Shown in pieces: positions 38,586 through 52,060 of a DNA stretch of 64,000 nt; position 1 is the first letter of the stretch, and each line of letters opens with the position of its first letter. The notes under the pieces were generated by a model. That model was not told the DNA's origin. It saw only the letters and a list, made by a program, of their open reading frames with translations, and did no database searches. Source of the DNA: Megaustenia siamemsis (lineage: Eukaryota > Mollusca > Gastropoda > Stylommatophora > Ariophantidae); NCBI GenBank assembly GCA_032433765.1, contig JAVIAB010000046.1, forward strand, positions 65,093,703 to 65,157,702, read 5' to 3'. Made by a program: the position numbers and the translations under genes.

Positions 38586-40083
38586 ACATTCATGGTAAAC
38601 CAAAACAAAATAGGCTCATACTCAAAAAGTCGACCTCAAAACCATAAAAATCTACTCACATAGTCATACTAGTTAGACACAACGAGCAGGAAGTTATATT
38701 CAAGGTCCAAAATATTGGACCAAATCACTAAGATTTTACCACCATAACACACAAATTTAGGCTCATATTCAAAAAGTCGATCTTAAAACTCTACAAATCT
38801 ACTCCCATACTCATACTAGTTAGACACAACGAACCGATCGTTAATTCTAAAGCCAAAAAAAGTTTGGCCAAATCACAAATATTTTACCCACAGAACACAA
38901 AAATGTAGGCTCATATTAAAAAAGTCGACCTAAAAATCCCAAAAGCTACTCACATAGTCGTAATAGTTAGACACAGCGAGTAGAAAGTTATATTCTAGGT
39001 CCAAAAAGTTTGGCCAAATCACTAACAATTTACCCACAGAACAAAATAAATATAGACTCATATTCAAAAAGTCGACCTCAAAACCATAAAAATCTACTCC
39101 CATACTCATACTAGTTAGACACAACGAACCGATCGTTATTTCTAAAGCCAAAAAAGTTTGGCCAATTCGCAAATATTTTACCACCATAACACACAAACTT
39201 AGGCTCATATTAAAAAAGTCGACATCAAAACCATACAAATCTACTCACATAGTCATACTTGTTAGACACAACGAGCAGGAAGTTATATTCAAGGTCCAAA
39301 ATGTTGGACCAAATCACTAAGATTTTACCACCATAACACACCCACGACCTCTCGAACCACGCACTTAACAAACTACAAACTTAATAAACCACAAACTCAG
39401 GAACAACGAACTTAACAAACCACGAACTCACGAACCACGAACCACGACCATACGAACCATGGACTTAACGAACCATCAGCTCGCAAACAACGAACCACGA
39501 CCATACGAACCATGGACTTAACGAACCATCAGCTCGCAAACAACGAACCACGACCCCACGAATCACAACTCCACGAACCACGAACTCGCAAACAACGAAC
39601 CACGAACTCACGAAACACATACTTAACAAACCACGAACTCGCGAACCACGAACTCACGAACCACATACTTAACAAACCACGAACTCGCAAACCACGAACT
39701 CGCAAACAACGAACCACGACCATACGAACCATGGACTTAACGAACCATCAGCTCGCAAACAACGAACCACGACTCCACGAACCATGGACTTAACGAACCA
39801 TCAACTAACGAAAAACGAACCACGACCCCACGAACCACAACCCCACGAACCATGGACTTAACGAACCATCAACAAACGAACCACGAACCACGACCCCACG
39901 AACCATGGACTTAACAAATCATCAACTCACGAACAACGAACCACGACCCCACGAACCACAACCCCACGAACCATGGACTTAACGAACCATCAACTCACGA
40001 ACCACGACCCCACGAACCATGGACTTAACGAACCATCAACTCACGAACCACGAACCACGACCCCACGAACCATGGACTTAACA

Positions 40084-40414
40084 AAGGCAGCGTCGAGGAG
40101 AGATATAATTTGCGGTCTCTTGATCTTCTGTTCGCCTCTGCTGCTGGTATGTTTCCTAGCGTTTTTAATTGTACATCGACCCATCCTTTTTCGTGGTCGA
40201 CAGTTGGGTCTGGTGTTCTCACAACATTTTGCTGAAGGCTCGTTGTGTTTTTGATCTGTCTGCCATGTCACCTAGCCAAACTATTTTATCTGTTGTTTCC
40301 TTATATATTCTATGATGGGGGCTATTCCTAGCTTTCTTCTCAGTTCTTCATTTCTGAGCTTATCTCTCAGACTGTTTCCTGTCATTCGTCTAACACATTT
40401 CATCTCTGAGATCA
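40084..40414 (-). pseudogene. LINE 3' fragment, satellite unit 2
   Basis: Same fragment, with the unit 2/4 marker (GCGTTTTTAATTG instead of GCGTTTCTAATTG on the plus strand). Confidence 0.75.
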
Positions 40415-40461
40415 CAAAAATTTAGGCACATACTCAAAAAGTCGACCTCAAAACCATAAAA

Positions 40462-40765
40462 ATCTACTCCCACATTCATCTAAAAGTTACACCAAAACCG
40501 CACCAGATTTGCAACGTGCAAAAACATGCACAAGTTTGACACGCGAACCAGTTTGGCACAATGCACCTTCGTAAGGGGCGTAACAATCAGCCTTCGTAAG
40601 GGGCGTATCAATCATAAAAGTGATTATCAAAGTAAATTTTTGGTATGGGGATGTCTATTGGTGCATTGTGCCAAACTGGTTCGCGTGTCAAACTTGTGCA
40701 TGTTTTTGCACGTTGCAAATCTGGTGCGGGTTTGGTGTAACTTTTAGATGAATGTGGGAGTAGAT
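40462..40765. repeat. 304-bp palindrome, unit 2
   Basis: Same palindrome. CATTGTGCC in the right arm restores pairing with GGCACAATG in the left arm, so one of the two unit 1 mismatches is absent here. Confidence 0.92.
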
Positions 40766-41581
40766 AGTAGTAAGGGTGGCTGTTAAACGACTCTAATAGT
40801 GCACGCACATGCACCGAAAGACAATAGATTTGGCACCAAAACCGCACGAAACTGGCACCAAACCCGTGCAAAAGTCCGATAATCGGCTTATTATCTCGGT
40901 GGTCGTGACGGTAATCGGCTTATCTCGGTGGTGTGCGTTGGTGCGTGACGGCTTATCTCGTGGTGTGCGTTGGTGCGTGACGGTGATCGCGGGCGGGGAC
41001 TTGGGGCGATGTGCCTTGAATGGTCATGTGTTATCGATACCAAAATCATGTGCCAACCTCAACAGCATCATCAAACCTTCATGTCCTATCATCATCATGA
41101 GCCACCCTCAACACCATCATCAACCCTTCATGTCCTATCATCATCATCATGTGCCACCCTCAACAACAGCATCATCCCTTCATGGCCTATCATCATCATC
41201 ATGTGCCACCCTCAACACCATCATCAACCCTTCATGTCCTATCATCATCATCATGTGCCACCCTCAACAACAGCATCATCCCTTCATGGCCTATCATCAT
41301 CATCATGTGCCACCCTCAACACCATCACCATCCATTCATGTCCTATCATCATCATCATCATCACCAAGACACACAAAGTGACATATCATCATCATGTGCC
41401 ACCCTCAACACCATCATCATCCCTTCATGTCCTATCATCATCATCCCTTCATGTCCTATCATCATCAAGCCACACAAAGTATCAAACCGATTATTAGTGA
41501 CACATCATCATGTGCCACCCTCAACACCATCATCATCCCTTCAGGTCCTATCATCAAGCCACACAAAGTATCAACCAGCGA

Positions 41582-41630
<49 letters not shown>

Positions 41631-43014
41631 ACATTCATGGTAAACCAAAACAAAATAGGCTCATACTCAAAAAGTCGACCTCAAAACCATAAAAATCTAC
41701 TCACATAGTCATACTAGTTAGACACAACGAGCAGGAAGTTATATTCAAGGTCCAAAATATTGGACCAAATCACTAAGATTTTACCACCATAACACACAAA
41801 TTTAGGCTCATATTCAAAAAGTCGATCTTAAAACTCTACAAATCTACTCCCATACTCATACTAGTTAGACACAACGAACCGATCGTTAATTCTAAAGCCA
41901 AAAAAAGTTTGGCCAAATCACAAATATTTTACCCACAGAACACAAAAATGTAGGCTCATATTAAAAAAGTCGACCTAAAAATCCCAAAAGCTACTCACAT
42001 AGTCGTAATAGTTAGACACAGCGAGTAGAAAGTTATATTCTAGGTCCAAAAAGTTTGGCCAAATCACTAACAATTTACCCACAGAACAAAATAAATATAG
42101 ACTCATATTCAAAAAGTCCACCTCAAAACCATAAAAATCTACTCCCATACTCATACTAGTTAGACACAACGAACCGATCGTTATTTCTAAAGCCAAAAAA
42201 GTTTGGCCAATTCGCAAATATTTTACCACCATAACACACAAACTTAGGCTCATATTAAAAAAGTCGACATCAAAACCATACAAATCTACTCACATAGTCA
42301 TACTTGTTAGACACAACGAGCAGGAAGTTATATTCAAGGTCCAAAATGTTGGACCAAATCACTAAGATTTTACCACCATAACACACCCACGACCTCTCGA
42401 ACCACGCACTTAACAAACTACAAACTTAATAAACCACAAACTCACGAACAACGAACTTAACAAACCACGAACTCGCGAACCACGAACCACGACCATACGA
42501 ACCATGGACTTAACGAACCATCAGGTCGCAAACAACGAACAACGACCATACGAACCATGGACTTAACGAACCATCAGCTCGCAAACAACGAACCACGACC
42601 CCACGAATCACAACTCCACGAACCACGAACTCGCAAACAACGAACCACGAACTCACGAAACACATACTTAACAAACCACGAACTCGCGAACCACGAACTC
42701 ACGAACCACATACTTAACAAACCACGAACTCGCAAACCACGAACTCGCAAACAACGAACCACGACCATACGAACCATGGACTTAACGAACCATCAGCTCG
42801 CAAACAACGAACCACAACCCCACGAACCATGGACTTAACGAACCATCAACAAACGAACCACGAACCACGACCCCACGAACCATGGACTTAACAAACCATC
42901 AACTCACGAACAACGAACCACGACCCCACGAACCACAACCCCACGAACCATGGACTTAACGAACCATCAACTCACGAACCACGAACCACGACCCCACGAA
43001 CCATGGACTTAACA

Positions 43015-43345
43015 AAGGCAGCGTCGAGGAGAGATATAATTTGCGGTCTCTTGATCTTCTGTTCGCCTCTGCTGCTGGTATGTTTCCTAGCGTTTCTAAT
43101 TGTACATCGACCCATCCTTTTTCGTGGTCGACAGTTGGGTCTGGTGTTCTCACAACATTTTGCTGAAGGCTCGTTGTGTTTTTGATCTGTCTGCCATGTC
43201 ACCTAGCCAAACTATTTTATCTGTTGTTTCCTTATATATTCTATGATGGGGGCTATTCCTAGCTTTCTTCTCAGTTCTTCATTTCTGAGCTTATCTCTCA
43301 GACTGTTTCCTGTCATTCGTCTAACACATTTCATCTCTGAGATCA
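43015..43345 (-). pseudogene. LINE 3' fragment, satellite unit 3
   Basis: Same fragment, unit 1/3 version. Confidence 0.75.
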
Positions 43346-43392
43346 CAAAAATTTAGGCACATACTCAAAAAGTCGACCTCAAAACCATAAAA

Positions 43393-43696
43393 ATCTACTC
43401 CCACATTCATCTAAAAGTTACACCAAAACCGCACCAGATTTGCAACGTGCAAAAACATGCACAAGTTTGACACGCGAACCAGTTTGGCACAATGCACCTT
43501 CGTAAGGGGCGTAACAATCAGCCTTCGTAAGGGGCGTATCAATCATAAAAGTGATTATCAAAGTAAATTTTTGGTATGGGGATGTCTATTGGTGCATTGG
43601 GCCAAACTGGTTCGCGTGTCAAACTTGTGCATGTTTTTGCACGTTGCAAATCTGGTGCGGGTTTGGTGTAACTTTTAGATGAATGTGGGAGTAGAT
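43393..43696. repeat. 304-bp palindrome, unit 3
   Basis: Same palindrome, unit 1 version. Confidence 0.92.
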
Positions 43697-44512
43697 AGTA
43701 GTAAGGGTGGCTGTTAAACGACTCTAATAGTGCACGCACATGCACCGAAAGACAATAGATTTGGCACCAAAACCGCACGAAACTGGCACCAAACCCGTGC
43801 AAAAGTCCGATAATCGGCTTATTATCTCGGTGGTCGTGACGGTAATCGGCTTATCTCGGTGGTGTGCGTTGGTGCGTGACGGCTTATCTCGTGGTGTGCG
43901 TTGGTGCGTGACGGTGATCGCGGGCGGGGACTTGGGGCGATGTGCCTTGAATGGTCATGTGTTATCGATACCAAAATCATGTGCCAACCTCAACAGCATC
44001 ATCAAACCTTCATGTCCTATCATCATCATGAGCCACCCTCAACACCATCATCAACCCTTCATGTCCTATCATCATCATCATGTGCCACCCTCAACAACAG
44101 CATCATCCCTTCATGGCCTATCATCATCATCATGTGCCACCCTCAACACCATCATCAACCCTTCATGTCCTATCATCATCATCATGTGCCACCCTCAACA
44201 ACAGCATCATCCCTTCATGGCCTATCATCATCATCATGTGCCACCCTCAACACCATCACCATCCATTCATGTCCTATCATCATCATCATCATCACCAAGA
44301 CACACAAAGTGACATATCATCATCATGTGCCACCCTCAACACCATCATCATCCCTTCATGTCCTATCATCATCATCCCTTCATGTCCTATCATCATCAAG
44401 CCACACAAAGTATCAAACCGATTATTAGTGACACATCATCATGTGCCACCCTCAACACCATCATCATCCCTTCAGGTCCTATCATCAAGCCACACAAAGT
44501 ATCAACCAGCGA

Positions 44513-44557
<45 letters not shown>

Positions 44558-46055
44558 ACATTCATGGTAAACCAAAACAAAATAGGCTCATACTCAAAAA
44601 GTCGACCTCAAAACCATAAAAATCTACTCACATAGTCATACTAGTTAGACACAACGAGCAGGAAGTTATATTCAAGGTCCAAAATATTGGACCAAATCAC
44701 TAAGATTTTACCACCATAACACACAAATTTAGGCTCATATTCAAAAAGTCGATCTTAAAACTCTACAAATCTACTCCCATACTCATACTAGTTAGACACA
44801 ACGAACCGATCGTTAATTCTAAAGCCAAAAAAAGTTTGGCCAAATCACAAATATTTTACCCACAGAACACAAAAATGTAGGCTCATATTAAAAAAGTCGA
44901 CCTAAAAATCCCAAAAGCTACTCACATAGTCGTAATAGTTAGACACAGCGAGTAGAAAGTTATATTCTAGGTCCAAAAAGTTTGGCCAAATCACTAACAA
45001 TTTACCCACAGAACAAAATAAATATAGACTCATATTCAAAAAGTCGACCTCAAAACCATAAAAATCTACTCCCATACTCATACTAGTTAGACACAACGAA
45101 CCGATCGTTATTTCTAAAGCCAAAAAAGTTTGGCCAATTCGCAAATATTTTACCACCATAACACACAAACTTAGGCTCATATTAAAAAAGTCGACATCAA
45201 AACCATACAAATCTACTCACATAGTCATACTTGTTAGACACAACGAGCAGGAAGTTATATTCAAGGTCCAAAATGTTGGACCAAATCACTAAGATTTTAC
45301 CACCATAACACACCCACGACCTCTCGAACCACGCACTTAACAAACTACAAACTTAATAAACCACAAACTCAGGAACAACGAACTTAACAAACCACGAACT
45401 CACGAACCACGAACCACGACCATACGAACCATGGACTTAACGAACCATCAGCTCGCAAACAACGAACCACGACCATACGAACCATGGACTTAACGAACCA
45501 TCAGCTCGCAAACAACGAACCACGACCCCACGAATCACAACTCCACGAACCACGAACTCGCAAACAACGAACCACGAACTCACGAAACACATACTTAACA
45601 AACCACGAACTCGCGAACCACGAACTCACGAACCACATACTTAACAAACCACGAACTCGCAAACCACGAACTCGCAAACAACGAACCACGACCATACGAA
45701 CCATGGACTTAACGAACCATCAGCTCGCAAACAACGAACCACGACTCCACGAACCATGGACTTAACGAACCATCAACTAACGAAAAACGAACCACGACCC
45801 CACGAACCACAACCCCACGAACCATGGACTTAACGAACCATCAACAAACGAACCACGAACCACGACCCCACGAACCATGGACTTAACAAATCATCAACTC
45901 ACGAACAACGAACCACGACCCCACGAACCACAACCCCACGAACCATGGACTTAACGAACCATCAACTCACGAACCACGACCCCACGAACCATGGACTTAA
46001 CGAACCATCAACTCACGAACCACGAACCACGACCCCACGAACCATGGACTTAACA

Positions 46056-46386
46056 AAGGCAGCGTCGAGGAGAGATATAATTTGCGGTCTCTTGATCTTC
46101 TGTTCGCCTCTGCTGCTGGTATGTTTCCTAGCGTTTTTAATTGTACATCGACCCATCCTTTTTCGTGGTCGACAGTTGGGTCTGGTGTTCTCACAACATT
46201 TTGCTGAAGGCTCGTTGTGTTTTTGATCTGTCTGCCATGTCACCTAGCCAAACTATTTTATCTGTTGTTTCCTTATATATTCTATGATGGGGGCTATTCC
46301 TAGCTTTCTTCTCAGTTCTTCATTTCTGAGCTTATCTCTCAGACTGTTTCCTGTCATTCGTCTAACACATTTCATCTCTGAGATCA
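46056..46386 (-). pseudogene. LINE 3' fragment, satellite unit 4
   Basis: Same fragment, unit 2/4 version. Confidence 0.75.
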
Positions 46387-46433
46387 CAAAAATTTAGGCA
46401 CATACTCAAAAAGTCGACCTCAAAACCATAAAA

Positions 46434-46737
46434 ATCTACTCCCACATTCATCTAAAAGTTACACCAAAACCGCACCAGATTTGCAACGTGCAAAAACATG
46501 CACAAGTTTGACACGCGAACCAGTTTGGCACAATGCACCTTCGTAAGGGGCGTAACAATCAGCCTTCGTAAGGGGCGTATCAATCATAAAAGTGATTATC
46601 AAAGTAAATTTTTGGTATGGGGATGTCTATTGGTGCATTGTGCCAAACTGGTTCGCGTGTCAAACTTGTGCATGTTTTTGCACGTTGCAAATCTGGTGCG
46701 GGTTTGGTGTAACTTTTAGATGAATGTGGGAGTAGAT
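46434..46737. repeat. 304-bp palindrome, unit 4
   Basis: Same palindrome, unit 2 version. Confidence 0.92.
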
Positions 46738-48650
46738 AGTAGTAAGGGTGGCTGTTAAACGACTCTAATAGTGCACGCACATGCACCGAAAGACAATAGA
46801 TTTGGCACCAAAACCGCACGAAACTGGCACCAAACCCGTGCAAAAGTCCGATAATCGGCTTATTATCTCGGTGGTCGTGACGGTAATCGGCTTATCTCGG
46901 TGGTGTGCGTTGGTGCGTGACGGCTTATCTCGTGGTGTGCGTTGGTGCGTGACGGTGATCGGCGCGTCGCTCGTGGTGTGCGTGACGGCTTATCGTTCGC
47001 TCGCCGGTTATCGGACAGCGGTTCTAAAAGGGGTCGGGCAACAGCGGTTCTAAATGGCGTCTGCGCGGGGGGTAGCTCGTGAGCGGAAACTTGGGGCGAT
47101 GTGCCTGGAATGGTCATGTGTTATCGATACCAAAATCATGTGCCAACCTCAACAGCATCATCAAACCTTCATGTCCTATCATCATCATGAGCCACCCTCA
47201 ACACCATCATCAACCCTTCATGGCCTATCATCATCATGTGCCACCCTCAACACCATCATCAACCCTTTATGACCTATCATTATCATCATGTGCCACCCTC
47301 AACACCATCCCTGCTTGTCCTATCATCATCATGTGCCACCCTTTAACAACAGCATCATCCCTTCATGGCCTATCATCATCATCATGTGCCACCCTCAACA
47401 CCATCACCATACCTTCATGTCCTATCATCATCATCATCATCACCAAGACACACAAAGTGACACATCATCATCATGTGCCACCCTCAACACCATCATCATC
47501 CCTTCATGTCCTATCATCATCATCCCTTCATGTCCTATCATCATCAAGCCACACAAAGTATCAAACCGATTATTAGTGACACATCATCATGTGCCACCCT
47601 CAACACCATCATCATCCCTTCAGGTCCTATCATCAAGCCACACAAAGTATCAACCAGCGAAATTCTCTCTCTCTCTCTGTCTCTCACACATTCATGGTAA
47701 ACCAAAACAAAATAGGCTCATACTCAAAAAGTCGACCTCAAAACCATAAAAATCTACTCACATAGTCATACTAGTTAGACACAACGAGCAGGAAGTTATA
47801 TTCAAGGTCCAAAATGTTGGACCAAATCACTAAGATTTTACCCACAGAACACAAAAATGTAGGCTCATATTAAAAAAGTCGACCTAAAAATCCCAAAAGC
47901 TACTCACATAGTCGTAATAGTTAGACACAGCGAGTAGAAAGTTATATTCTAGGTCCAAAAAGTTTGGCCAAATCACTAACAATTTACCCACAGAACAAAA
48001 TAAATATAGACTCATATTCAAAAAGTCCACCTCAAAACCATAAAAATCTACTCCCATACTCATACTAGTTAGACACAACGAACCGATCGTTATTTCTAAA
48101 GCCAAAAAAGTTTGGCCAATTCGCAAATATTTTACCACCATAACACACAAATTTAGGCTCATATTCAAAAAGTCAACATCAAAACCATAAAAATCTACTC
48201 ACATAGGCATACTTGTTAGACACAACGAGCAGGAAGTTATATTCAAGGTCCAAAATGTTGGACCAAATCACTAAGATTTTACCACCATAACACACCCACG
48301 CCCTCTCGAACCACGCACTTAACAAACTACAAATTTAATAAACCACAAACTCACGAACAACGAACTTAACAAACCACGAACTCGCGAACCACGAACTCAC
48401 GAACCACATACTTAACAAACCACGAACTCGCAAACAACGAACTTTTAGATGATTCGTAAGGGGCGTAACAATCAGCCTTCGTAAGGGGCGTATCAATCAT
48501 AAAAGTGATTATCAAAGTAAATTTTTGGTATGGGGATGTCTATTGGTGCATTGTGCCAAACTGGTTCGCGTGTCAAACTTGTGCATGTTTTTGCACGTTG
48601 CAAATCTGGTGCGGGTTTGGTGTAACTTTTAGATGAATGTGGGAGTAGAT
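46738..48650. repeat. Complex satellite unit 5 (1913 bp, deleted)
   Basis: Has a longer CpG-rich segment than units 1-4 (46960-47095, including GGTTATCGGACAGCGG and GGGGTCGGGCAACAGC). It lacks one 147-bp subrepeat, most of the CGAACCACG block, the LINE scrap and the left arm of the palindrome. Confidence 0.93.
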
Positions 48651-50379
48651 AGTAGTAAGGGTGGCTGTTAAACGACTCTAATAGTGCACGCACATGCACC
48701 GAAAGACAATAGATTTGGCACCAAAACCGCACGAAACTGGCACCAAACCCGTGCAAAAGTCCGATAATCGGCTTATTATCTCGGTGGTCGTGACGGTAAT
48801 CGGCTTATCTCGGTGGTGTGCGTTGGTGCGTGACGGCTTATCTCGTGGTGTGCGTTGGTGCGTGACGGTGATCGGCGCGTCGCTCGTGGTGTGCGTGACG
48901 GCTTATCGTTCGCTCGCCGGTTATCGGACAGCGGTTCTAAAAGGGGTCGGGCAACAGCGGTTCTAAATGGCGTCTGCGCGGGGGGTAGCTCGTGAGCGGA
49001 AACTTGGGGCGATGTGCCTGGAATGGTCATGTGTTATCGATACCAAAATCATGTGCCAACCTCAACAGCATCATCAAACCTTCATGTCCTATCATCATCA
49101 TGAGCCACCCTCAACACCATCATCAACCCTTCATGGCCTATCATCATCATGTGCCACCCTCAACACCATCATCAACCCTTTATGACCTATCATCATCATC
49201 ATGTGCCACCCTCAACACCATCCCTGCTTGTCCTATCATCATCATGTGCCACCCTTTAACAACAGCATCATCCCTTCATGGCCTATCATCATCATCATGT
49301 GCCACCCTCAACACCATCACCATACCTTCATGTCCTATCATCATCATCATCATCACCAAGACACACAAAGTGACACATCATCATCATGTGCCACCCTCAA
49401 CACCATCATCATCCCTTCATGTCCTATCATCATCATCCCTTCATGTCCTATCATCATCAAGCCACACAAAGTATCAAACCGATTATTAGTGACACATCAT
49501 CATGTGCCACCCTCAACACCATCATCATCCCTTCAGGTCCTATCATCAAGCCACACAAAGTATCAACCAGCGAAATTCTCTCTCTCTCTCTGTCTCTCAC
49601 ACATTCATGGTAAACCAAAACAAAATAGGCTCATACTCAAAAAGTCGACCTCAAAACCATAAAAATCTACTCACATAGTCATACTAGTTAGACACAACGA
49701 GCAGGAAGTTATATTCAAGGTCCAAAATGTTGGACCAAATCACTAAGATTTTACCCACAGAACACAAAAATGTAGGCTCATATTAAAAAAGTCGACCTAA
49801 AAATCCCAAAAGCTACTCACATAGTCGTAATAGTTAGACACAGCGAGTAGAAAGTTATATTCTAGGTCCAAAAAGTTTGGCCAAATCACTAACAATTTAC
49901 CCACAGAACAAAATAAATATAGACTCATATTCAAAAAGTCCACCTCAAAACCATAAAAATCTACTCCCATACTCATACTAGTTAGACACAACGAACCGAT
50001 CGTTATTTCTAAAGCCAAAAAAGTTTGGCCAATTCGCAAATATTTTACCACCATAACACACAAATTTAGGCTCATATTCAAAAAGTCAACATCAAAACCA
50101 TAAAAATCTACTCACATAGGCATACTTGTTAGACACAACGAGCAGGAAGTTATATTCAAGGTCCAAAATGTTGGACCAAATCACTAAGATTTTACCACCA
50201 TAACACACCCACGCCCTCTCGAACCACGCACTTAACAAACTACAAATTTAATAAACCACAAACTCACGAACAACGAACTTAACAAACCACGAACTCGCGA
50301 ACCACGAACTCACGAACCACATACTTAACAAACCACGAACTCGCAAACAACGAACTTTTAGATGAATGTGGGAGTAGAT
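48651..50379. repeat. Complex satellite unit 6 (1729 bp, further deleted)
   Basis: Near-identical to unit 5, but only the last ~27 bp of the palindrome remain (ACTTTTAGATGAATGTGGG and on), so palindrome loss has advanced a step. Confidence 0.93.
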
Positions 50380-51142
50380 AGTAGTAAGGGTGGCTGTTAA
50401 ACGACTCTAAAAGTGCACGCACATGCACCAAAAGACAATAGATTTGGCAACAAAACCGCACGAAACTGGCACCAAACCCGTGCAAAAGTCCGATAATCGG
50501 CTTATTATCTCGGTGGTCGTGACGGTAATCGGCTTATCTCGGTGGTGTGCGTTGGTGCGTGACGGCTTATCTCGTGGTGTGCGTTGGTTCGTGACGGTGA
50601 TCGGCGCGTCGCTCGTGGTGTGCGTGACGGCTTATCGTTCGCTCGCCGGTTATCGGACAGCGGTTCTAAAAGGGGTCGGGCAACAGCGGTTCTAAAAGGG
50701 GTCTGCGCGGGGGGTAGCTCGCGGGCGGGGACTTGGGGCGATGTGCCTTGAATGGTCATGTGTTATCGCTACCAACATCATGTGCCACCCTCAATAGCAT
50801 CATCAAACCTTCATGTCCTATCATCATCATGAGCCACCCTCAACACCATCATCAACCCTTCATGGCCTATCATCATCATGTGCCACCCTCAACACCATCC
50901 CTGTTTGTCCTATCATCATCATCTGCCACTCTCAACACCATCCCTTTTTGCCCTATCATCATGTGCCACCCTCAACACCATCCCTTCATGTCCTATCATC
51001 ATCATCATGTGCCACCCTCAACATCAACCCTTCATATCCTATCAGCATGTGCCACCCTCAACACCATCATCATCCCTTCATGTCCTATCATCAAACCACA
51101 CACAAGGTATCAACCAGCGAAATTCTCTCTCTCTCTCTCTCG
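50380..51142. repeat. Terminal satellite segment, left inverted arm
   Basis: Only the CpG-rich and 49-52-bp-repeat segment plus CT tract, ending at 51142 after CCAGCGAAATTCTCTCTCTC. Its internal repeat variants (for example CAACATCAACCCTTCATATC) match the inverted copy at 59131-59925 better than other units. Together they bracket polymerase copy 1. Confidence 0.9.
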
Positions 51143-51628
51143 CCTTCATATCCTTTCTCAATCTGTTAAAATTGACTCTAATCGTTTACTATTACTTGAT
51201 TCTGGAGTGGAATAAATGTGCTGTAGAGTATATATTTGTTGTTTAAAAATGTATTTCTGTGTTGTCAGACAACAAATTTATTTTCCATGTCTCTGAAAGT
51301 CTCACTCTCTCTCTCTCTCTCTCTCTTGCGTATCCAAGCTAACTCAAGACAAATAAAAAACAAATACTTCCAAGATAAGTTTAAACGAAAAAATTTATTT
51401 AAAAATATATAAGCATAAATATATAAGCATAAATAATAATTTTTAAAAAACGTCATTTGTTTACCTGGGCCTGGTAGGTTTCTACATTCATGTTCCGTTA
51501 AAAACCATACAGGAGGATACTCTAGGGGATAATAAATAAAAACAGTATTAATCTTTTAAATAATCAACAAGTAGAAAATATAAATCCAAATCGTATATAT
51601 ATACAACATCATAACAAATAAAAACTAG
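51143..51628. other. AT-rich spacer
   Basis: No gene seen. Contains a CT microsatellite (51303-51326) and a short direct repeat of ATATATAAGCATAAAT near 51407-51432. Confidence 0.6.
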
Positions 51629-52005
51629 GGCAAAAAACTAAGAATAGCAAAATGTGATATTTTCTCAACATTGTATGGTGCAGAAACATTAGACATGAAA
51701 ACAGAACAGAAAAATGAAGCCTTTGAATGTGAATTTATAGAAAAGGAGGAATTGGGTGAAAAGAACAGAACATAACACAAACAATGAAGTATTAAACAAC
51801 TAAAAATGAAAAAAGAATTACTAAACTCAATTAAGACATGACAAATTAAATTTTTAGGGCATGTTAAAAGATACAACATCATACTAAAAGTAACATAAAA
51901 AGATGGACAAGTTCAATCTATGACAGCCTGCACCATCAACGCAAGAAAATCAGTAGAATGGCGATCCATGGTAGCCACCCTTCGTTGTGGAGAGGGCACA
52001 TGATG

Positions 52006-52008
<3 letters not shown>
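51629..52008 (+). pseudogene. LINE reverse transcriptase C-terminal remnant
   Basis: The plus strand reads STLYGAETLDMKTEQKNEAF, a degenerate linker with stops, then KKELLNSIKT and QIKFLGHVKR, and a final SHPSLWRGH. LLYGAETWT, KRELLxTIKxRQxxFLGH and the terminal RRGH are hallmarks of the post-palm region of RTE/Jockey-like LINEs. At least three stops. It is followed directly by a (TA)n tract, as expected for a LINE 3' end with a simple-repeat tail. Confidence 0.75.

Positions 52009-52038
<30 letters not shown>
52007..52038. repeat. (TA)n microsatellite
   Basis: Uninterrupted TA dinucleotides, at the 3' end of the LINE remnant. Confidence 0.95.
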
Positions 52039-52043
<5 letters not shown>

Positions 52044-52060
52044 ATTAATATATGAGAGTA

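Larger units (their letters stand above)
37723..40765. repeat. Complex satellite unit 2 (3043 bp)
   Basis: Differs from unit 1 by extra CGAACCACGACCCC-type copies (about 113 bp) and marker bases such as CTCAGGAACAACG for CTCACGAACAACG and CATTGTGCC for CATTGGGCC. It matches unit 4. Confidence 0.95.
40766..43696. repeat. Complex satellite unit 3 (2931 bp)
   Basis: Near-identical to unit 1, but with AGTCCACC instead of AGTCGACC near 42117, a marker shared with short units 5 and 6. The CT tract length differs from unit 1. Confidence 0.95.
43697..46737. repeat. Complex satellite unit 4 (3041 bp)
   Basis: Near-identical to unit 2, with the same marker bases and the same extra 113 bp. Confidence 0.95.

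Noticed and set aside
31752..51246. His/Pro/Ser-rich ORFs (CHPQHHHHPFMSYHHH and similar)
   Set aside because: Recur in all three frames of 49-52-bp repeats whose length does not preserve frame, so coding is not selected.
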